Under the pieces are notes generated by a model. It ran no database searches and was not told the DNA's origin. It saw only the letters and a list, made by a program, of their open reading frames with translations. A stretch of 64,000 nt of DNA, taken from Aliidiomarina sp. (lineage in GTDB: Bacteria; Pseudomonadota; Gammaproteobacteria; Enterobacterales; Alteromonadaceae). The stretch spans positions 186,001-250,000 of the forward strand of contig NZ_JAIUMR010000001.1 in NCBI RefSeq assembly GCF_022565475.1, given 5' to 3'. Numbering within the stretch: position 1 is the stretch's first letter; every line of letters starts with the position of its first letter. Positions 17,611-26,608 of this stretch are shown here, piece after piece. A program made the translations under genes and the position numbers.

Positions 17611-18006
17611 TTAACGAATATTCTCACTGATTCGGGCTAAACGCGACTGCTCTTCGCGACTCAACGAATCAAACCAAATACACACATAGCTGGCCTGTTC
17701 GTGTGCACTTTCGCGAAACCGCAAGCGAATGTAGCCAAAACCTCGCTGTGCTTGATCAAATTGACCACGCACCTGTTGGCCAGAGGGAAGCTGCAAACAC
17801 GCTGCACCTAACTCATCGCAGGTCACGAGTTCCGGCTGCGGGCGCAATAATAACCAACGCACAACAAGGAAAGCGAGCGACCAAACGACGCCAGCAAAAC
17901 CAATGAAAAGGGTCAACAGAACGCTCACCAGAGCGAGTATGGCTAGTCCGTGGCTAACGTGTGACCGCGATTCTGAGCGGCCTTGCCTAAACTGAAACAC
18001 ATCCAT
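17611..18006 (-). CDS. ygfX: YgfX (CptA)-type membrane protein
   Basis: A 131-residue protein with two adjacent membrane helices near residues 20-55, then a cytoplasmic domain ending in LSREEQSRLARI. Sequence similarity to YgfX is modest, but its position 19 bases after sdhE and divergent from ygfZ matches the E. coli ygfZ/sdhE/ygfX locus. E. coli YgfX has been reported to affect cytoskeletal proteins and to be antagonised by SdhE/YgfY. Whether that toxin-like role holds here is unknown. Confidence 0.72.
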   Translation of the reverse strand: MDVFQFRQGRSESRSHVSHGLAILALVSVLLTLFIGFAGVVWSLAFLVVRWLLLRPQPELVTCDELGAACLQLPSGQQVRGQFDQAQRGFGYIRLRFRESAHEQASYVCIWFDSLSREEQSRLARISENIR

Positions 18007-18025
18007 GTTGTCTGCTTCACTGACG

Positions 18026-18298
18026 TTAAACTTTAACGCGCTTGAGCATCAGCTCGACCATCGCCGACAACTCAGGATCTGGGCACGGTTTATGGCCCAT
18101 AAACCAAGCGAATAAATCCGGATCGTCGCATGTCAATAAACGTCTGAATACGGCCTGTTGCTGATCATTAAGTTCATCATAAGCTTCTTCCACAAAAGGC
18201 GCAAAAAGCACGTCCAGTTCCAGCATTCCCCGGCGACAGGCCCAACGCATCCGGCGTTTATCCTTCAACGCGTCTTCAGATTGTTTTAAAAACTGCAT
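18026..18298 (-). CDS. sdhE: FAD assembly factor SdhE (YgfY)
   Basis: This 90-residue protein has the signature RRGMLELD (here WACRRGMLELDVLF) and the acidic helical fold of SdhE/Sdh5. SdhE helps covalent attachment of FAD to succinate dehydrogenase SdhA and fumarate reductase. It is the first gene of a minus-strand group (sdhE, ygfX, lipoprotein, DUF2569, VOC) and is divergent from ygfZ, as in E. coli. Confidence 0.93.
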   Translation of the reverse strand: MQFLKQSEDALKDKRRMRWACRRGMLELDVLFAPFVEEAYDELNDQQQAVFRRLLTCDDPDLFAWFMGHKPCPDPELSAMVELMLKRVKV

Positions 18299-18441
18299 GA
18301 TTCATCCTCTCAGGGTATTTTTTGCGATAGCCGCCATTTTATCAGAGTCTGAGGCCATGATAAGCTTAAAACCTTGAAAAAGTTAGTGGCTGACCCCACC
18401 TTTAAATTAATCGTATGTTCGTGCCATTAAAGAGGTCTTTT

Positions 18442-19383
18442 GTGTCAATATTCCAGTCCCAAGTTCTTGAACAAGCCGAACCTAGCGTCGTCGCCGATCT
18501 GAATGACTACGGCTTGATCCATGTCGCAGGCCCCGATGCCGACAAATTTCTTCAGGGTCAGCTGACCTGCGACGTCAATGAACTCTCTGATTCTAACTGG
18601 CTCTTTGGTGGACATTGCGATGCAAAAGGTAAGTTATGGAGTATTTTCCGTGCCATTCGTAGTGAGCAAGGTATTTACTTACTCCAGCCGAAAGCAACGA
18701 TCGCTGCTAGTTTAGCGCAGCTCAAGAAATTTGGTGTCTTTAGCAAAGTTGAAATTACTGATGCAAGTGATACACATCGTTGCATTCTCGTCGTTGGTGC
18801 CGATGCTGCAACACGCGTAACCGAATTAACCGGCATTGAATCACAACAACGTCATGACCACGTCAATGACTTGCACGTACTCACAATGACCGACAATGTA
18901 TACTTACTCGTGCTCCCTGCAAGTTTTAAAATTCACGTAAATTTAGTCGGTCCTGAGTGGTGGCATGCGCTTCACATTGAAAAAGGCTGGCCCTGGTTAA
19001 GTCATGAACATGCTAGTGAGTTTATTCCGCAAATGGTCAATCTTGACCGTATCGGTGGTATCAGCTTCAAAAAAGGCTGCTACATTGGTCAGGAAACTGT
19101 TGCGCGTATGCACTATAAAGGTCAAAACAAACGCCGCCTCACAGCACTTGAGGGGCAAGCAGATTCGTTGCCGACGCCAAACGACCAACTTGAAATGCAG
19201 GTTGGTGACAATTGGCGTCGCGCGGGTGCAGTTATCAGCGCAGTGCGTTATGATAACGAAGTCGTAGCAATCCAAGCTGTGCTTCCTGACGATCTCGAAG
19301 CAGGCGCTCGATTGCGAATTAAAGGGCAGGATTCCAGTTCATTCACCCCCTGCCCATCTACAGTTGAAAACGGAACTAAATAA
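18442..19383 (+). CDS. ygfZ: Folate-binding Fe-S cluster maintenance protein YgfZ
   Basis: About 313 residues, of the aminomethyltransferase (GcvT)-like fold. The catalytic motif KGCYIGQE, with the essential Cys, is near residue 220, and VAGPDADKFLQGQLTCDV is near the N-terminus. YgfZ uses tetrahydrofolate to maintain iron-sulphur enzymes such as MiaB. The track start is ATG 18415, but GTG 18442 has AAGAGG 6 bases upstream and gives MSIFQSQVLEQ, a better family fit. Its stop overlaps the next ATG by one base (TAATG), coupling it to the slyD-like gene. Confidence 0.92.
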   Translation: MSIFQSQVLEQAEPSVVADLNDYGLIHVAGPDADKFLQGQLTCDVNELSDSNWLFGGHCDAKGKLWSIFRAIRSEQGIYLLQPKATIAASLAQLKKFGVFSKVEITDASDTHRCILVVGADAATRVTELTGIESQQRHDHVNDLHVLTMTDNVYLLVLPASFKIHVNLVGPEWWHALHIEKGWPWLSHEHASEFIPQMVNLDRIGGISFKKGCYIGQETVARMHYKGQNKRRLTALEGQADSLPTPNDQLEMQVGDNWRRAGAVISAVRYDNEVVAIQAVLPDDLEAGARLRIKGQDSSSFTPCPSTVENGTK

Positions 19384-19868
19384 TGAGTGATACCATTAGT
19401 CAAGATAAAGCAGTCACGATCCATTACGTTGTTAAAAATGGTGACGGCGTAACCTTAGATCAGTCTGCTGAAGAGCGTCCACTAGCGTTTATTTTCGGCC
19501 GCGGTATGTTAATTCCTGGGTTAGAAAAAGCCTTGGAAGGTAAAACTGCAGGCGAAGAGTTGAGCGCAGAAATTCCTGCTGCCGACGCTTATGGCGAGCG
19601 TCACGACGGTTTGGTACAAACGGTTCCGCGTAACCTATTTGGTGACCAAGAAGTTAACCCAGGTATGCAGTTCCGCGCGAGTACGGACAATGGCGAGCAG
19701 TCAGTGATGATTATTGAAGTCACCGACACTGAAGTTACTGTCGATGGTAATCATCCACTAGCCGGTGTTGATTTGAGCTTTGAAGTGACGGTCGTCGACG
19801 TTCGTGAAGCGACGGCAGAAGAACTGTCTCATGGTCATGTTCACGGCCCAGGTGGCGTCGAGCATTAA
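19383..19868 (+). CDS. SlyD-like FKBP peptidyl-prolyl isomerase without metal-binding tail
   Basis: The 161-residue protein has the FKBP domain split by an IF (chaperone) domain, as in SlyD. Landmarks are VTIHYVVKNGDG, GRGMLIPGLEKALEGK, AYGERHDGLVQTVP, VDGNHPLAGVDLSFEV and EEELSHGHVHG. It catalyses prolyl isomerisation and chaperones unfolded chains in the cytosol. The long His/Cys-rich C-terminal tail that binds nickel in E. coli SlyD is absent, as the protein ends at GPGGVEH. It overlaps the ygfZ stop by one base and is followed by a hairpin terminator. Confidence 0.9.
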   Translation: MSDTISQDKAVTIHYVVKNGDGVTLDQSAEERPLAFIFGRGMLIPGLEKALEGKTAGEELSAEIPAADAYGERHDGLVQTVPRNLFGDQEVNPGMQFRASTDNGEQSVMIIEVTDTEVTVDGNHPLAGVDLSFEVTVVDVREATAEELSHGHVHGPGGVEH

Positions 19869-20205
19869 TCTTGTGCAGTTCAAGTAAAAACGGCCGGTAA
19901 TCGACTGACATTGCCGGCTATTTTCTTTGGCTGTGACAATTTGCCGCACATAACCCTTCTTTATTTAAATTTTATTATCTTAAAGTTAACAAAACCTCAC
20001 CTTTACCAGACGCTTACCGATAGACCAACTGCCATCAGACTGGGCTTCTCAGCCAGACTTTTATGAATTAATACTTGTTTTTTCCACTTCAGATTGCACT
20101 TATAGGCCATTTCAAACTACACTGCGTATAAATATCCACCATCAAAAGTTTTTCATATCTTACAATCGTTCGTCCCAAGGATAAGGATTTTAGGGGTAGT
20201 GTCGT
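19869..20205. other. Intergenic region between slyD-like and EAL genes
   Basis: This 337-base AT-rich stretch holds the terminator at 19893-19930 and presumably the promoter of the EAL gene. No gene is supported here: the overlapping track ORFs 19758-19949 and 20089-20283 are shadows. I could not choose a convincing promoter. Confidence 0.5.
19893..19930 (+). terminator. Terminator after the slyD-like gene
   Basis: Arms GCCGGTAA (19893-19900) and TTGCCGGC (19911-19918, one G-U pair) enclose a 10-base loop and are followed by TATTTTCTTT. This fits a rho-independent terminator on the plus strand 24 bases after the stop. Confidence 0.65.
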
Positions 20206-21030
20206 ATGAGTAAAGCATTTAAACAGGAACTCGAGATGAATGTCCTGTCGATGCCACAACCCATTTCTCGGTTGTCTGAGCATTTACTCCATGAGCAATT
20301 CTCGGTTGCATTGCAGCCGCGTGTGAACGTGCATACTCAACTGCTACACGGTTTCGAGGTTTTCGCCCGTTGGCAGCATCCACAGCGTGGTTATATCGCA
20401 CCAGCTCAGTTTATCCACATAGCTGAAAGTCAGGAGCTCATCGATCAACTGACTTTTTTCGTCATAGAGCAAGCTGCACCGATTTTCAAACAGTACAATC
20501 AAAATCATGCTCTGAAGCTTTCAATCAATATTAGTCCATTATCGTTTTATCACCCGGATTTCCTCGACGAGTTGTTGCGTATCTGCGAGCAGTCTGGCTT
20601 AAAACCTAAACAGTTAATCCTCGACTTCCCCGAATCGGTTGTCACCGACGATTTTCAGACATTTTCTTTGTTGCTGGATCAATTTCGTGAGGCTGGGTTC
20701 TTAGTTGCGCTGGACGATTTTGGCACCTCTGATGCAACTGCGTTGAATATCGATCGCATGCACTTACATGAATTAAAACTCGATTACACCATTACGAAGA
20801 ACATGGTAAAAGACAAGGAATCTCGCTTTCTCGCGCAATCAGCGATAACCGTTGCCCGTCACAGCAATGTTTTAATCACTGCAGAATGTATCGAAGATCA
20901 AGACACGCTCGATCTCGCCACGCGTCTCGGTGTTGATATCGTTCAAGGGTACTTTATTGGTAAGCCGATGTTCAAAGAGGAATTAGCGAATTGGTGGCAA
21001 GCGTATCAAAAAACCCTGTGTAATTATTAA
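20206..21030 (+). CDS. EAL-domain protein (cyclic-di-GMP phosphodiesterase or sensor)
   Basis: The 274-residue protein is a lone EAL domain without membrane segment or GGDEF. The signature is FEVFAR rather than EALxR, but the key acidic and polar positions remain: the Glu of EVF, INISP, Glu in ILDFPES, DDFGTS, LKLD, AECIED and QGYFIGKP. If active, it hydrolyses c-di-GMP to pGpG and favours motility over biofilm. The loop DDFGTSDATALN is unusual compared with DDFGTGYSSL, which may lower activity. It is monocistronic, convergent with lysS, with a shared hairpin between them. Confidence 0.85.
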   Translation: MSKAFKQELEMNVLSMPQPISRLSEHLLHEQFSVALQPRVNVHTQLLHGFEVFARWQHPQRGYIAPAQFIHIAESQELIDQLTFFVIEQAAPIFKQYNQNHALKLSINISPLSFYHPDFLDELLRICEQSGLKPKQLILDFPESVVTDDFQTFSLLLDQFREAGFLVALDDFGTSDATALNIDRMHLHELKLDYTITKNMVKDKESRFLAQSAITVARHSNVLITAECIEDQDTLDLATRLGVDIVQGYFIGKPMFKEELANWWQAYQKTLCNY

Positions 21031-21033
21031 GAA

Positions 21034-21066
21034 AAAGCCCCTACAGTAAGCACTGTAAGGGCTTGC
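21034..21066. terminator. Bidirectional terminator between the EAL gene and lysS
   Basis: AGCCCCTACAGT (21036-21047) and ACTGTAAGGGCT (21052-21063) form a 12-base stem with one mismatch and a 4-base loop. It lies just after the EAL stop and before the lysS stop on the other strand, with A-rich sequence on the lysS side. Confidence 0.65.
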
Positions 21067-21089
21067 TCTAACAAAACTTACCTAAATCA

Positions 21090-22607
21090 CTAGTCCTGTT
21101 TACCGCTTGGTCGCATGTGTGGAAATAACAAGACGTCCCGAATCGAAGGCGAATCGGTCAACAACATCACCAGTCGGTCAATACCAATACCCTCACCCGC
21201 CGTCGGCGGTAAGCCGTGCTCTAAAGCGGTGACATAGTCGGCATCATAGAACATGGCTTCTGCATCACCGGCCTCTTTTTGTTCTACCTGATCTTTGAAT
21301 CGTTGTGCCTGATCTTCAGCATCATTTAACTCTGAAAAACCATTGGCAATCTCGCGACCACCGACAAAAAATTCAAAGCGGTCCGTCACGAACGGGTCGT
21401 CATCATTACGACGTGCGAGTGGCGACACTTCGGCTGGGTAGGCAGTAATGAAGGTTGGCTGCGATAATTGATGCTCAGCCGTTTCTTCGAAGATTTCAAT
21501 TTGAATCTTACCCAATCCCCAACTCTTCTGAACTTTAATGCCTAATTTTTCAGCGTATGCTGTCGCTTGCTGAATATCTTGCAATGCTTCGCGACTGAGC
21601 TCAGGGTTGTACTGCAGAATAGCATCAACCACGGTTAACCGAGCAAACGCTTCGCCGAAGTGGAACGTTTCACCTTGATACTGAACATCCGTTGTACCAA
21701 GCAGTGCCATGCACAAGCCACGTACCATGGTTTCAGTCAGATCCATCAGGTCATGATAATCAGCATAACCCCAGTAGAACTCCAGCATGGTGAACTCAGG
21801 GTTGTGGCGAGTCGACAACCCTTCATTGCGGAAGTTACGATTGATTTCAAAGACTTTCTCAAAACCACCGACCACTAACCGCTTCAAATATAGCTCTGGA
21901 GCGATACGCAAATATAAGTCCATATCTAAGGCATTATGATGGGTAACGAATGGACGTGCTGACGCGCCGCCAGGAATCGTCTGCATCATCGGCGTTTCAA
22001 CTTCTAAGAATTCACGTTCAGTCAAAAAGCGACGAATATAATCAATTGCTTTACTGCGCATCACAAAGGTATCACGTGATTGCTGGTTCACAATCAAGTC
22101 GAGATAACGCTGGCGATATCGGATTTCTTGATCGGCCAAACCGTGAAACTTATCCGGTAACGGTCGTAAGGCTTTCGTCAGTAGACGTATGTCGTCAACT
22201 TGTACGGTAAGTTCGCCTGTTTTCGTTTTAAATAGGGTTCCGCTCGCGGCAATAATGTCGCCCAAGTCCCACTTTTTAAAGCCCTCGTTGTAAACACCTT
22301 CAGGCAGATTATCACGAGCCACATACACTTGAATCTGGCCACTCATGTCTTGCAGGGTGGCAAAACTTGCTTTACCCATGATGCGACGGAGCATCATGCG
22401 ACCAGCGATGTGCACGCGAATTCCTTCAGCAATAATGACTTCACCGTCTTTGTCACCATGTGCTTCGTGCAGGTCTGCGGCTAAACTATCACGGCGAAAA
22501 TCGTTAGGAAACGGATTTCCTGCTTCCCGCAACTGTTTTAATTTTTGTTTACGCTCACGGATTTGTTGATTTAAATCTTGGGCTTCTGGCTGCTGTTTAT
22601 CCGTCAT
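21090..22607 (-). CDS. lysS: Lysyl-tRNA synthetase, class II
   Basis: This 505-residue enzyme has an N-terminal anticodon-binding OB-fold ([23 protein letters not shown] reads as the usual GRMMxxRxMGK motif). The class II core follows, with motif 1 [18 protein letters not shown], motif 2 [18 protein letters not shown] and motif 3 [14 protein letters not shown]. It charges tRNA-Lys in the cytosol. It follows prfB by 37 bases, the same prfB-lysS order as in E. coli, and likely shares its transcript. Confidence 0.97.
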   Translation of the reverse strand: MTDKQQPEAQDLNQQIRERKQKLKQLREAGNPFPNDFRRDSLAADLHEAHGDKDGEVIIAEGIRVHIAGRMMLRRIMGKASFATLQDMSGQIQVYVARDNLPEGVYNEGFKKWDLGDIIAASGTLFKTKTGELTVQVDDIRLLTKALRPLPDKFHGLADQEIRYRQRYLDLIVNQQSRDTFVMRSKAIDYIRRFLTEREFLEVETPMMQTIPGGASARPFVTHHNALDMDLYLRIAPELYLKRLVVGGFEKVFEINRNFRNEGLSTRHNPEFTMLEFYWGYADYHDLMDLTETMVRGLCMALLGTTDVQYQGETFHFGEAFARLTVVDAILQYNPELSREALQDIQQATAYAEKLGIKVQKSWGLGKIQIEIFEETAEHQLSQPTFITAYPAEVSPLARRNDDDPFVTDRFEFFVGGREIANGFSELNDAEDQAQRFKDQVEQKEAGDAEAMFYDADYVTALEHGLPPTAGEGIGIDRLVMLLTDSPSIRDVLLFPHMRPSGKQD

Positions 22608-22644
22608 AGATATTCCTCAATCGTCTTTGCTTCGTGGCGTATGT

Positions 22645-23743
22645 TTACAAGCCAGATTTTAAACTAGCTTGAATAAAACGGTCTAAATCACCGTCGAGAA
22701 CCGCTTGGGTATTACGTGTTTCTACCCCTGTGCGTAAATCTTTAATGCGCGAATCATCGAGCACGTAGGAGCGAATCTGACTGCCCCAACCAATGTCAGA
22801 CTTCGTGTCTTCGAGTGCTTGCTTCGCTTCATTTTGCTTTTGAATTTCCATTTCATACAACTTGGCACGAAGTTGTTTCATGGCTGCATCTTTGTTCTTA
22901 TGCTGTGAACGATCGCTTTGGCATTGAACAACAATGCCAGATGGCTCATGCGTAATCCGTACGGCGGAGTCGGTCCGGTTAACGTGCTGTCCACCAGCTC
23001 CCGATGCACGATACGTATCAATACGTAAATCTGCTGGATTGATGTCGATTTCGATATCGTCATCGATTTCTGGATAGGCAAATGCCGAAGCAAACGATGT
23101 ATGTCGACGGTTGCCGGAGTCAAATGGTGACTTGCGAACTAAACGGTGAACACCCGTTTCCGTGCGTAACCAACCGAATGCGTGATCACCCGCAAAGCGG
23201 ATGGTTGCGGATTTGATGCCAGCGACTTCGCCTTCGGACAACTCGGTGATTTCGGTTTTCATGCCATGGGCTTCACCCCAACGCAAATACATGCGCAATA
23301 ACATGCTGCACCAGTCCTGCGCTTCTGTGCCCCCAGAGCCTGCTTGTAAGTCGAGATAACAGTCATTGGCGTCATTCGGCCCTGAAAACATCCGACGAAA
23401 CTCAAGGAGCTCTAACGCTTTGCGCCACTTAGCCACTTCTTGGTCTGCTTCAACCAACATGTCTTCATCGTCTTCTTCGCTTGCTAACTCGAGAAAGCCT
23501 GCAGCGTCTTCCAAGCCTTGACTGAGGTCACGGAAGGTATGGACGATTTGTTCTAAGGTCGCACGCTCTTTACCAAGTGCTTGGGCTTTTTCTGGCTCGT
23601 TCCAGACCTTTGGGTCTTCGAGCTCACGTTCAACTTCTTCGAGACGTTCAGTTTTCGTCTCTAAGTCAAAGATACCCCCTAAGCTGCGCCATGCGCTGCT
23701 TGAGGTCTTCAATTTGATTTGCAATTGCGTTGCTTTCCAGCAT
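22645..23743 (-). CDS. prfB: Peptide chain release factor 2 (with programmed +1 frameshift)
   Basis: The true gene starts at ATG 23741-23743, reads 25 codons ([20 protein letters not shown]...) and meets an in-frame UGA at 23666-23668. The site is AGGGGG-TAT-CTT-TGA-C, the classic internal Shine-Dalgarno plus CUUUGAC slippery sequence. A +1 shift skips the T at 23668 and continues in the frame of the track ORF ([11 protein letters not shown]...), giving 365 residues, the usual RF2 length. The track N-terminus (MQIKLKTSS...) is spurious. RF2 recognises UGA and UAA; SPF and GGQ motifs are expected, and GAGGQHVN is seen. Low RF2 increases shifting, so the gene is autoregulated. Confidence 0.97.
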
Positions 23744-23896
23744 CGTATTTAGTCCTGAATGTCTGACTTTGGCGTAGCGGCTTTTTATATTCGATATATG
23801 AATGACATAATCATCGAATTTGAACCACTACAAAGGCGAAAATAGCCGCGTATTCTAGCTGATTTCGCGCCTAAACAACAGAGGTTCTGAGGAAAA

Positions 23897-25624
23897 TCAA
23901 AAGATGTGTTCAACCATTAGTTGCACTGATTGATTGCCGCGAAACTCATTCACATCAAGCCGGTAAACCAAATGTATTTCTCGTTGTTCACGCCATTCCC
24001 ACGCCGCCCGCGGAACGTTGAACGCAATCGCGTCAAGCGTTGGCCCACCAGCAATTGGCTGAATCTGTAGTTTTAAGTGCACATCTTTTAGCCAGCGTCT
24101 ATCGACAACACGGAATTGACCATCAAACACTGGCGCCGGAAAGTCTTGCCCGAATGGCCCTGCTCTATGCAGAGCTTGTGCGGATTGCAGCGAAAGCTCG
24201 TGACTGTCGAGTTCACCATCGGACCAAATCACCCGCGACAAGTCACTTGCGTCAATCCAATCGGCAGCAACCCGTTGCAACACCGCATTAAATTCTGTCC
24301 ACGCAGCGCGCGGAACCGACAAGCCAGCGGCCATGGCATGACCGCCAAAGCGTGAGATCACACCCGGAGCTTCGCTGGCGACTTGTGCTAATAGATCACG
24401 AATATGAACACCAGTAACTGAACGGCAGGAACCTTTGAGTTCGTCGCCGTCAGTCGGGGCAAAAACCATGACAGGACGATAGTATTGCTCTTTCAGTCGC
24501 CCCGCGAGGATGCCGATAACCCCTTGATGAAAGCTTTCGTCTTGCACGGTCAAAATCGGTGGCAGTTGATCTTGCAGGCGCAACTGAGCCAAACACCGCT
24601 CTGCGTCTGCCTGCATATCCACCTCAATTTGGCGACGCTGACGATTCAACTCATCCAGTCGCAATGCAATCATCCGTGCTTGCTGGAGATCAGGCGCCAA
24701 GAGACACTCAATGCCCATTTGAATATCATCTAAACGGCCGGCAGCATTAATTCGAGGACCGACAGCGAAACCCAAATCGGCTGCACTGATTTGTCGATAG
24801 TCACGTCCCGCGACTTCCAGTAAGGCTAAAATCCCTGGGCGACAGCGGCCTTCACGAATACGCCCGAGTCCTTGCTGGACCAGAATCCGGTTATTGTAGT
24901 CCAGAGGCACGACATCAGCGACCGAGCCGACAGCAACAAGGTCAAGAAAATCAGCAATATTTATGTTCGCAGCAGGATGTTCAGGTCGATGCTGCCGAAA
25001 CCAAGCTCGAACGGCCAGAAGCAAGTAAAAGGCGACACCAACACCGGCCAAACTCTTACTCGGAAATGCGCAATCCAAACGGTTGGGATTGACGATTGCA
25101 GCAGCAGCCGGCAACTGCGCACCTTGTAGATGGTGATCGGTAATGATCACTTGCAAACCTAACTGATTCGCTCGCTCCACGCCAGCGAAGCTGCTGATGC
25201 CATTGTCGACGGTAATTAGCAGCTCAGCCCCTTGTTGTTGGGCATAGTCGACTAACCCCGGTGACAAACCATAACCATCTGCGAATCGATTGGGTACCAA
25301 GTACATGAGCTGGGTTGCACCCATGGCGCGTAATGCTGACATGAGTAATGCTACACTGGTGGCTCCATCTGCATCAAAATCGCCACAAATACAAATCTTG
25401 CGCTGCTGTTCGATGGCGGCCGCGACAATTTCTGCAGCGCGTTCACAGTCCTTTAACTGCTGAAAATGAACCAGACCGCGCGCAGACAGGTCAAGTTCTT
25501 GCATCGTTGTCACACCACGATTGGCATAAATCCGGCGCAGTATCGAAGGCAAGGACGGGTCTAAGTGTTCGGAGATTGACCCGCTGCGGCGTTGAAGTTG
25601 TGGTGTTAATGGAGAACTCGACAT
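23897..25624 (-). CDS. recJ: Single-stranded-DNA-specific exonuclease RecJ
   Basis: The 575-residue protein has DHH-family motifs: CGDFDADGATSVALL, VDNGISS, TDHHLQG with VNPNR, and the C-terminal DHHA1 domain with GGHAMAAGLSV. It degrades single-stranded DNA 5' to 3' in RecF recombination, mismatch repair and base excision repair. It follows xerD by 24 bases. In E. coli dsbC lies between xerD and recJ; here it is absent. A 153-base gap separates recJ from prfB. Confidence 0.96.
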   Translation of the reverse strand: MSSSPLTPQLQRRSGSISEHLDPSLPSILRRIYANRGVTTMQELDLSARGLVHFQQLKDCERAAEIVAAAIEQQRKICICGDFDADGATSVALLMSALRAMGATQLMYLVPNRFADGYGLSPGLVDYAQQQGAELLITVDNGISSFAGVERANQLGLQVIITDHHLQGAQLPAAAAIVNPNRLDCAFPSKSLAGVGVAFYLLLAVRAWFRQHRPEHPAANINIADFLDLVAVGSVADVVPLDYNNRILVQQGLGRIREGRCRPGILALLEVAGRDYRQISAADLGFAVGPRINAAGRLDDIQMGIECLLAPDLQQARMIALRLDELNRQRRQIEVDMQADAERCLAQLRLQDQLPPILTVQDESFHQGVIGILAGRLKEQYYRPVMVFAPTDGDELKGSCRSVTGVHIRDLLAQVASEAPGVISRFGGHAMAAGLSVPRAAWTEFNAVLQRVAADWIDASDLSRVIWSDGELDSHELSLQSAQALHRAGPFGQDFPAPVFDGQFRVVDRRWLKDVHLKLQIQPIAGGPTLDAIAFNVPRAAWEWREQREIHLVYRLDVNEFRGNQSVQLMVEHIF

Positions 25625-25648
25625 ATTTCTGCTTCTCGTTATAAACGA

Positions 25649-26527
25649 TCAACCACGTGGATGGTGGGTTTCGTGAAGTTGTTTCAACCGTGCTTTGGCC
25701 ACCTGCGTATAGATTTGTGTGGTCGCTATATCAGCATGCCCCAGCAGCATTTGCAAGGCGCGTAAGTCAGCGCCATGGTTGAGTAAATGCGTCGCAAACG
25801 CATGACGGAGTCGGTGTGGTGAAATCGATTCTGGCAACCCAGCTTGCAGTGCATAACGACGAATGCGATGCCAAAATGTCTGCCGCGTCATTTGTTGGCC
25901 GCGTTGCGACAAAAAAACCACATCCGTACTCGCCGTCATCAACTCAGGGCGGCCATACCGCAAGTACTGTTCCAGCCAATGCAAAGCTTCTTCGCCCATC
26001 GGTACTAAGCGCTCTTTATTGCCTTTACCAACAACACGAACAACACCTTGACGAAGGCTCACTTCACTTAACTTTAACGCTACCAGTTCACTGACACGCA
26101 AGCCTGTGGCATACAACAACTCCAACATTGCTTTGTCACGCAAACCTAATGGAGCATTGGTTGTCGGTGCTTGAAGTAAGTCACTCACTTCTTGTTCACT
26201 AATGGATTTGGGTAAAGACGCTGGAAGTTTCGGGCTATTTAAATGTGCCGTTGGATCATCGGTACGCTGCTCAGTGCGCAGCAAATAGCCGTAATACTTC
26301 CGTAAGCTACTTAAGAGACGAGCCTGTGAGCGCGCTTTTAAGCCTCGTTCCCGGCGGACGCCTAAGTAGGTCACAATATCCTCGCTGCTCGCCTGCATTA
26401 AGCTACGAGACTGTTTCTCAAGCCAGCTCTGAAAATGCTGGAGGTCGCTGCGATACGCCGACAACGTATGTTGGCTTACCCCTTGTTGCAGCCACAACTT
26501 GTCAAGAAACTGGTCAATATCGGTCAT
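25649..26527 (-). CDS. xerD: Site-specific tyrosine recombinase XerD
   Basis: About 292 residues from ATG 26527; a GTG at 26536 would add three. An N-terminal SAM-like core-binding domain is followed by the catalytic domain. The catalytic set is visible: Arg in ATGLRVSEL, Lys in GKGNKERLVP, HRLRHAFATH (His and Arg), GHADIATTQIYT (His and the Tyr nucleophile). XerCD resolve chromosome dimers at dif with FtsK. The xerD-recJ-prfB-lysS order supports XerD over XerC. Confidence 0.95.
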   Translation of the reverse strand: MTDIDQFLDKLWLQQGVSQHTLSAYRSDLQHFQSWLEKQSRSLMQASSEDIVTYLGVRRERGLKARSQARLLSSLRKYYGYLLRTEQRTDDPTAHLNSPKLPASLPKSISEQEVSDLLQAPTTNAPLGLRDKAMLELLYATGLRVSELVALKLSEVSLRQGVVRVVGKGNKERLVPMGEEALHWLEQYLRYGRPELMTASTDVVFLSQRGQQMTRQTFWHRIRRYALQAGLPESISPHRLRHAFATHLLNHGADLRALQMLLGHADIATTQIYTQVAKARLKQLHETHHPRG

Positions 26528-26540
26528 CAATGCCACACCA

Positions 26541-26575
26541 AAAAAACGTGTCTGGCCATTAGTATGCCAGACACG
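26541..26575 (-). terminator. Terminator downstream of the pirin gene
   Basis: Perfect 10-base arms CGTGTCTGGC (26547-26556) and GCCAGACACG (26566-26575) with a 9-base loop are followed on the minus strand by six T residues (26546-26541). It separates the pirin/GS-HQR transcript from xerD. Confidence 0.8.
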
Positions 26576-26608
26576 CTTCCGATTGGTAGGGAAAAGTTAT
26601 GGAATTGA

